Assembly: GCA_038890815.1 (NCBI GenBank)
Contig: JAWAFC010000015.1
Location: forward strand, 1-16,187
DNA from: JAWAFC01 sp038890815
GTDB lineage: Archaea > Micrarchaeota > Micrarchaeia > Burarchaeales > JACRGF01
Length of the DNA stretch: 16,187 nucleotides
Direction: 5' to 3'
The position numbers and the translations under genes are program-made. Of this stretch, positions 14,333 through 16,187 are shown in pieces. A model generated the notes under the pieces. It saw only the letters and a program-made list of their open reading frames with translations, was not told the origin of the DNA and ran no database searches. Each line of letters starts with the position of its first letter. The first letter of the stretch is position 1.

Positions 14333-15232
14333 TCAAACACCCAGCAGATCTGCGAGGATGGCCATCCTGATTGGCACGCCGAGTTTTGCCTGCTCGAAAT
14401 ACTTGGCGTATGGCGTGCGGTCAATCGCCGGATCCATCTCATCTATTTTCGGGAGGGGGTGCAGGATGACGAGGTCGGGTTTGCACCCCCGCAGCACGGC
14501 CTCGGTAATTCTGAACTCCTTCTGAAGCTTCTCGGCCTCGTATGGGTCGGTGAATCTCTCCTTCTGAATCCTGCAAGCATACAGCACATCGGCATCCCTC
14601 ACATCCAGTGTGGCGGACATCTTGGGCTTCACGCCAAACTTCTCCTCAATCTCCGCCACAGTGGCAGGATCCATCTCAAGTCCGGGAGGAGCCACAAGCG
14701 TCACGTCCGCATCGAAAAGCGCGAGGCCGTACAGAAGCGAACGCATCACCCGCGCGTGCTTGAGGTCACCCACGAGATGCACGCTGAGGCCTGTGATCTT
14801 TCCCTTCAGCTTTTTGATCGTATAGAGATCGAGAATGGTTTGGGTGGGGTGTTGATTGCCACCATCGCCGGCATTCACGACCGGATGCTCGGCAATCTCG
14901 GCCGCAAAGCGCACGCTGCCCTCCAGCGCATGGCGCATGACGAGCACATCGGAGTAGCCATCGACAATGCGGATGGTATCGGCGAGCGTCTCGCCCTTTG
15001 CCATTGAAGTAGCAGCGCCAGCCTCAAAATTTATAACGCGCGCGCCCAGCCTCAGCGCGGCCGTCTGAAATGACAGCCTCGTCCTCGTTGAGGGTTCGAA
15101 AAAAAGCGTCGCCACGACCTTCCCCTTAGCCGGCTCCTGCCCCTTCCCGATGGATGAGGCCATGGCATCGGCGCGCGAAAAAATCTTCTCGATGTATTTC
15201 CTGTCGACATCACGGATGGAGACCAGGTCCAC
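14333..15232 (-). CDS. pyrB: Aspartate carbamoyltransferase catalytic chain
   Basis: PyrB condenses carbamoyl phosphate with aspartate to carbamoyl aspartate, the first committed pyrimidine step. The 299-residue protein has the carbamoyl phosphate loop FFEPSTRTRLSF (44-55), the mobile-loop lysine K79 in SMAKGET, HPTQTILDLYTI (128-139), the hinge VGDLKHARV, and the aspartate-binding HPLPKIDEMD near 257-266. Every catalytic motif looks intact. The GTG start at 15232 begins directly at the first conserved residues. TATA-like sequence lies in the divergent promoter shared with tmk. It is followed by pyrI. Confidence 0.97.
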   Translation of the reverse strand: MDLVSIRDVDRKYIEKIFSRADAMASSIGKGQEPAKGKVVATLFFEPSTRTRLSFQTAALRLGARVINFEAGAATSMAKGETLADTIRIVDGYSDVLVMRHALEGSVRFAAEIAEHPVVNAGDGGNQHPTQTILDLYTIKKLKGKITGLSVHLVGDLKHARVMRSLLYGLALFDADVTLVAPPGLEMDPATVAEIEEKFGVKPKMSATLDVRDADVLYACRIQKERFTDPYEAEKLQKEFRITEAVLRGCKPDLVILHPLPKIDEMDPAIDRTPYAKYFEQAKLGVPIRMAILADLLGV

Positions 15233-15276
15233 ACAAACCCAGGTCTATTTTTAACTTGCGCACTATTAAAAGTTTT
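15233..15276. promoter_or_regulatory. Divergent promoter of pyrB and tmk
   Basis: This 44-base gap holds two A/T boxes. CTATTTTTAAC (15245-15255) is about 27 bases ahead of the tmk ATG on the plus strand, fitting a leaderless tmk mRNA. CTATTAAAAGT (15263-15273), read on the minus strand, is about 36 bases ahead of the pyrB GTG. Neither start has a clear Shine-Dalgarno. Confidence 0.5.
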
Positions 15277-15897
15277 ATGCAGGGCACGCTCATCGCATTC
15301 GAGGGCATTGATGGCAGCGGAAAGCACACGCAGATAACGTTGCTGCGGAAGGCCATGCGAGAAAAAAGACCGAAAGTTTTCCACTATCCCGATCTGAAGG
15401 GGAAATTCCGCGCGCCCATCGCGCGCTTTCTTGCCGGAAAGGTACGTCTCACGCCTGCCCAGCAGTTCGCTCTCTTTGCCCAGGACATCGCAAAGGACAA
15501 AGACAGGATAGCACGGCTGCTGAGCGAAGGGAACACTGTGATGCTTGACCGCTTCATCGCCAGCACTGTAGCCTATCAGTCCGCCGGCGGGCTCGGCTTC
15601 AGTAAGGCGCTCGTGCTGGCACGCTCGCTCTCCCTGCCGGAGCCCGACATCACAATTCTGCTCGACCTCCCTGCCAAGGTCGCGCTGGCAAGAAAAAGGA
15701 GGCAGAAAAGCGCGCGGGGACGCGCGCTGCATGCATTTGAAAAGAGCGTCGCCTTCCAGGAAAAAGTCCGCATGGCATTTCGAAGGCTGGCGCGCGAGGG
15801 ATTTCTCTCAAAGAGATGGCTTGTGGTGAACGCCGCATTGCCACCAAACGAAATCCATGCAATAATAAAGGCTCACCTACATAAGCTGTTGGAATAG
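15277..15897 (+). CDS. tmk: Thymidylate kinase
   Basis: Tmk phosphorylates dTMP to dTDP with ATP. The 206-residue protein has the P-loop FEGIDGSGKHTQ (8-19), the family motif DRFIASTVAYQSAG (91-104) and the helix-loop with basic LID region ARKRRQKSARGR (138-149). Length matches the family. The ATG at 15277 starts immediately before the first strand; the open frame upstream of it would run through pyrB. It is divergent from pyrB, giving pyrimidine genes on both sides of one promoter. Its TAG stop (15895-15897) shares its final G with the first base of the tRNA gene, so mature tRNA formation must cut the tmk message at its stop codon if the two are cotranscribed. Confidence 0.94.
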   Translation: MQGTLIAFEGIDGSGKHTQITLLRKAMREKRPKVFHYPDLKGKFRAPIARFLAGKVRLTPAQQFALFAQDIAKDKDRIARLLSEGNTVMLDRFIASTVAYQSAGGLGFSKALVLARSLSLPEPDITILLDLPAKVALARKRRQKSARGRALHAFEKSVAFQEKVRMAFRRLAREGFLSKRWLVVNAALPPNEIHAIIKAHLHKLLE

Positions 15898-15993
15898 CTC
15901 CGGTCGTCTAGTCCGGTCAAGGATATCGGCCTTTCGAGCAACATTCCGTTGCGTGGAAAGCCGACGACCCGGGTTCAAATCCCGGCCGGAGCA
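15897..15993 (+). tRNA. tRNA-Glu (TTC) with a 22-base intron
   Basis: The acceptor stem is GCTCCGG (15897-15903) paired with CCGGAGC (15986-15992), and discriminator A is at 15993. The anticodon stem is TCGGC/GCCGA (15926-15930 with 15960-15964). The anticodon TTC is at 15933-15935. The T stem is CCGGG/CCCGG, with loop TTCAAAT. The sequence, including TAGTCCGG in the D arm, is typical of archaeal tRNA-Glu. The anticodon loop is 29 bases long, so an intron of 22 bases (about 15937-15958) sits at the canonical 37/38 position. It contains the hairpin CAAC-ATTCC-GTTG, and TTTC can pair with GGAA, giving a bulge-helix-bulge-like fold for the splicing endonuclease. No CCA is encoded. The gene is followed at once by repeat DNA. 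Confidence 0.93.
15937..15958 (+). other. tRNA-Glu intron
   Basis: The 22 bases between position 37 (G) and position 38 (A) are removed to give a 7-base loop. GCAAC and GTTGC pair around ATTCC. The helix with the anticodon and the two flanking bulges are not ideal, so the splice sites could shift by one or two bases. Confidence 0.75.
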
Positions 15994-15994
15994 T

Positions 15995-16067
15995 AAGACA
16001 AAGGGGGGAAGTATCCCCCCTTCGTCCTAGACCTTCCCCCCTCTTTGAAACCGCGCTGGCGGTTCTG
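15995..16067 (+). repeat. Shortened copy of the terminal repeat, tandem unit 1
   Basis: This 73-base unit starts one base after the tRNA. Its first 49 bases (15995-16043) match 16068-16117 except for one C in a C run. It then has only a short linker where the full copy has about 38 bases, and ends with the second palindrome (AACCGC/GCGGTT, 16049-16064). The G6/C6 hairpin spans 15997-16026. It looks like a full repeat with an internal deletion. Confidence 0.85.
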
Positions 16068-16187
16068 AAGACAAAGGGGGGAAGTATCCCCCCCTTCGTC
16101 CTAGACCTTCCCCCCTCGGATAAAGCGCTGATGGAAAATGGTTGCTGGAGGTATCGGAACCGCGCTGGCGGTTCTGATCGGAACCAA
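16067..16187. repeat. Right copy of terminal inverted repeat
   Basis: This 121-base copy is the reverse complement of bases 1-120, apart from two substitutions and one additional base in a homopolymer run. Its hairpins are at 16070-16100 (GAC, G6/C7, GTC) and 16157-16174 (GAACCGC/GCGGTTC). The stretch from the tRNA end to the window end (about 190 bases) contains only repeat sequence and no gene. Confidence 0.9.

Noticed and set aside
14332..14442. Upstream extension of pyrI by 37 residues
   Set aside because: The extra residues lie within pyrB in another frame and do not fit the PyrI family; the ATG at 14331 gives the normal length.
15897..15993. tRNA attachment site for an integrated element
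   Set aside because: No partial tRNA-Glu copy occurs elsewhere in the window and no integrase gene is present, so an att pair cannot be shown.
1..16187. Linear virus, plasmid or casposon with terminal inverted repeats
   Set aside because: No capsid, polymerase, integrase, transposase, Cas1 or replication gene is present, and the content is core nucleotide metabolism.
15995..16187. CRISPR array
   Set aside because: Only two direct units with a 73-base period and unequal spacers are present. The modules are long hairpins also found inverted at the other end.

Overview
This 16.2 kb window is archaeal chromosome, most likely one complete contig from a small-genome lineage. The archaeal signs are visible in the sequence: a class III (type IV pilin-like) signal peptide, endonuclease Q, the split PurS/PurQ/PurL enzyme, an aspartate transcarbamoylase regulatory chain, a tRNA-Glu with a short intron at the canonical 37/38 site, A/T-rich TATA-like boxes about 25 bases ahead of starts, and Shine-Dalgarno sequences resembling GGAGGTGATC. 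Genes are packed almost without gaps. The pilin-type leader and compactness suggest a DPANN-type archaeon (Diapherotrites or Micrarchaeota would fit), but that placement is inference.

Layout. Left (136-2272, plus strand): a TIM-barrel sugar phosphate isomerase/epimerase-like protein, a pilin-like secreted protein, and a KaiC/RecA-fold protein whose nucleotide-binding motifs are degenerate. Next (2269-8072, minus strand): a tight purine operon in transcription order purS-purQ-purL-purF-purD, preceded by endonuclease Q (8102-9325). From a shared divergent promoter the plus strand carries a class I aminotransferase, serine hydroxymethyltransferase (glyA) and a winged-helix regulator (9384-12167). 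A minus-strand pair follows, a three-helix membrane protein and a small beta-rich protein (12169-12931), then a divergent plus-strand secreted, membrane-anchored protein (12995-13894). The right part holds pyrB-pyrI (minus, 13891-15232), thymidylate kinase (plus) and tRNA-Glu, whose first base is the last base of the tmk stop codon.

The genes share a nucleotide theme. PurF and PurD make phosphoribosylamine and glycinamide ribotide, PurSQL makes FGAM, GlyA supplies glycine and one-carbon units, PyrBI starts pyrimidine synthesis, Tmk makes dTDP, and EndoQ repairs deaminated bases. purM, purN/T and the later steps are not in the window.

The most unusual structure is at the two ends. Bases 1-120 and 16067-16187 are near-identical inverted repeats (two substitutions and one G-run length difference), built of a G/C-run hairpin module and a second palindrome module. 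The right end carries a further shortened copy in tandem, directly after the tRNA. I read this as a dispersed, MITE-like hairpin repeat family at which the contig ends. A true terminal inverted repeat element is possible, but the housekeeping cargo argues against it. Other points of interest are the pseudo-ATPase KaiC paralogue beside the pilin, a C-terminal PIP-box-like motif on EndoQ, a CGP-CTERM-like Cys-Pro tail on the secreted protein, and convergent gene pairs that share the palindrome CTAG as stop codons on both strands.
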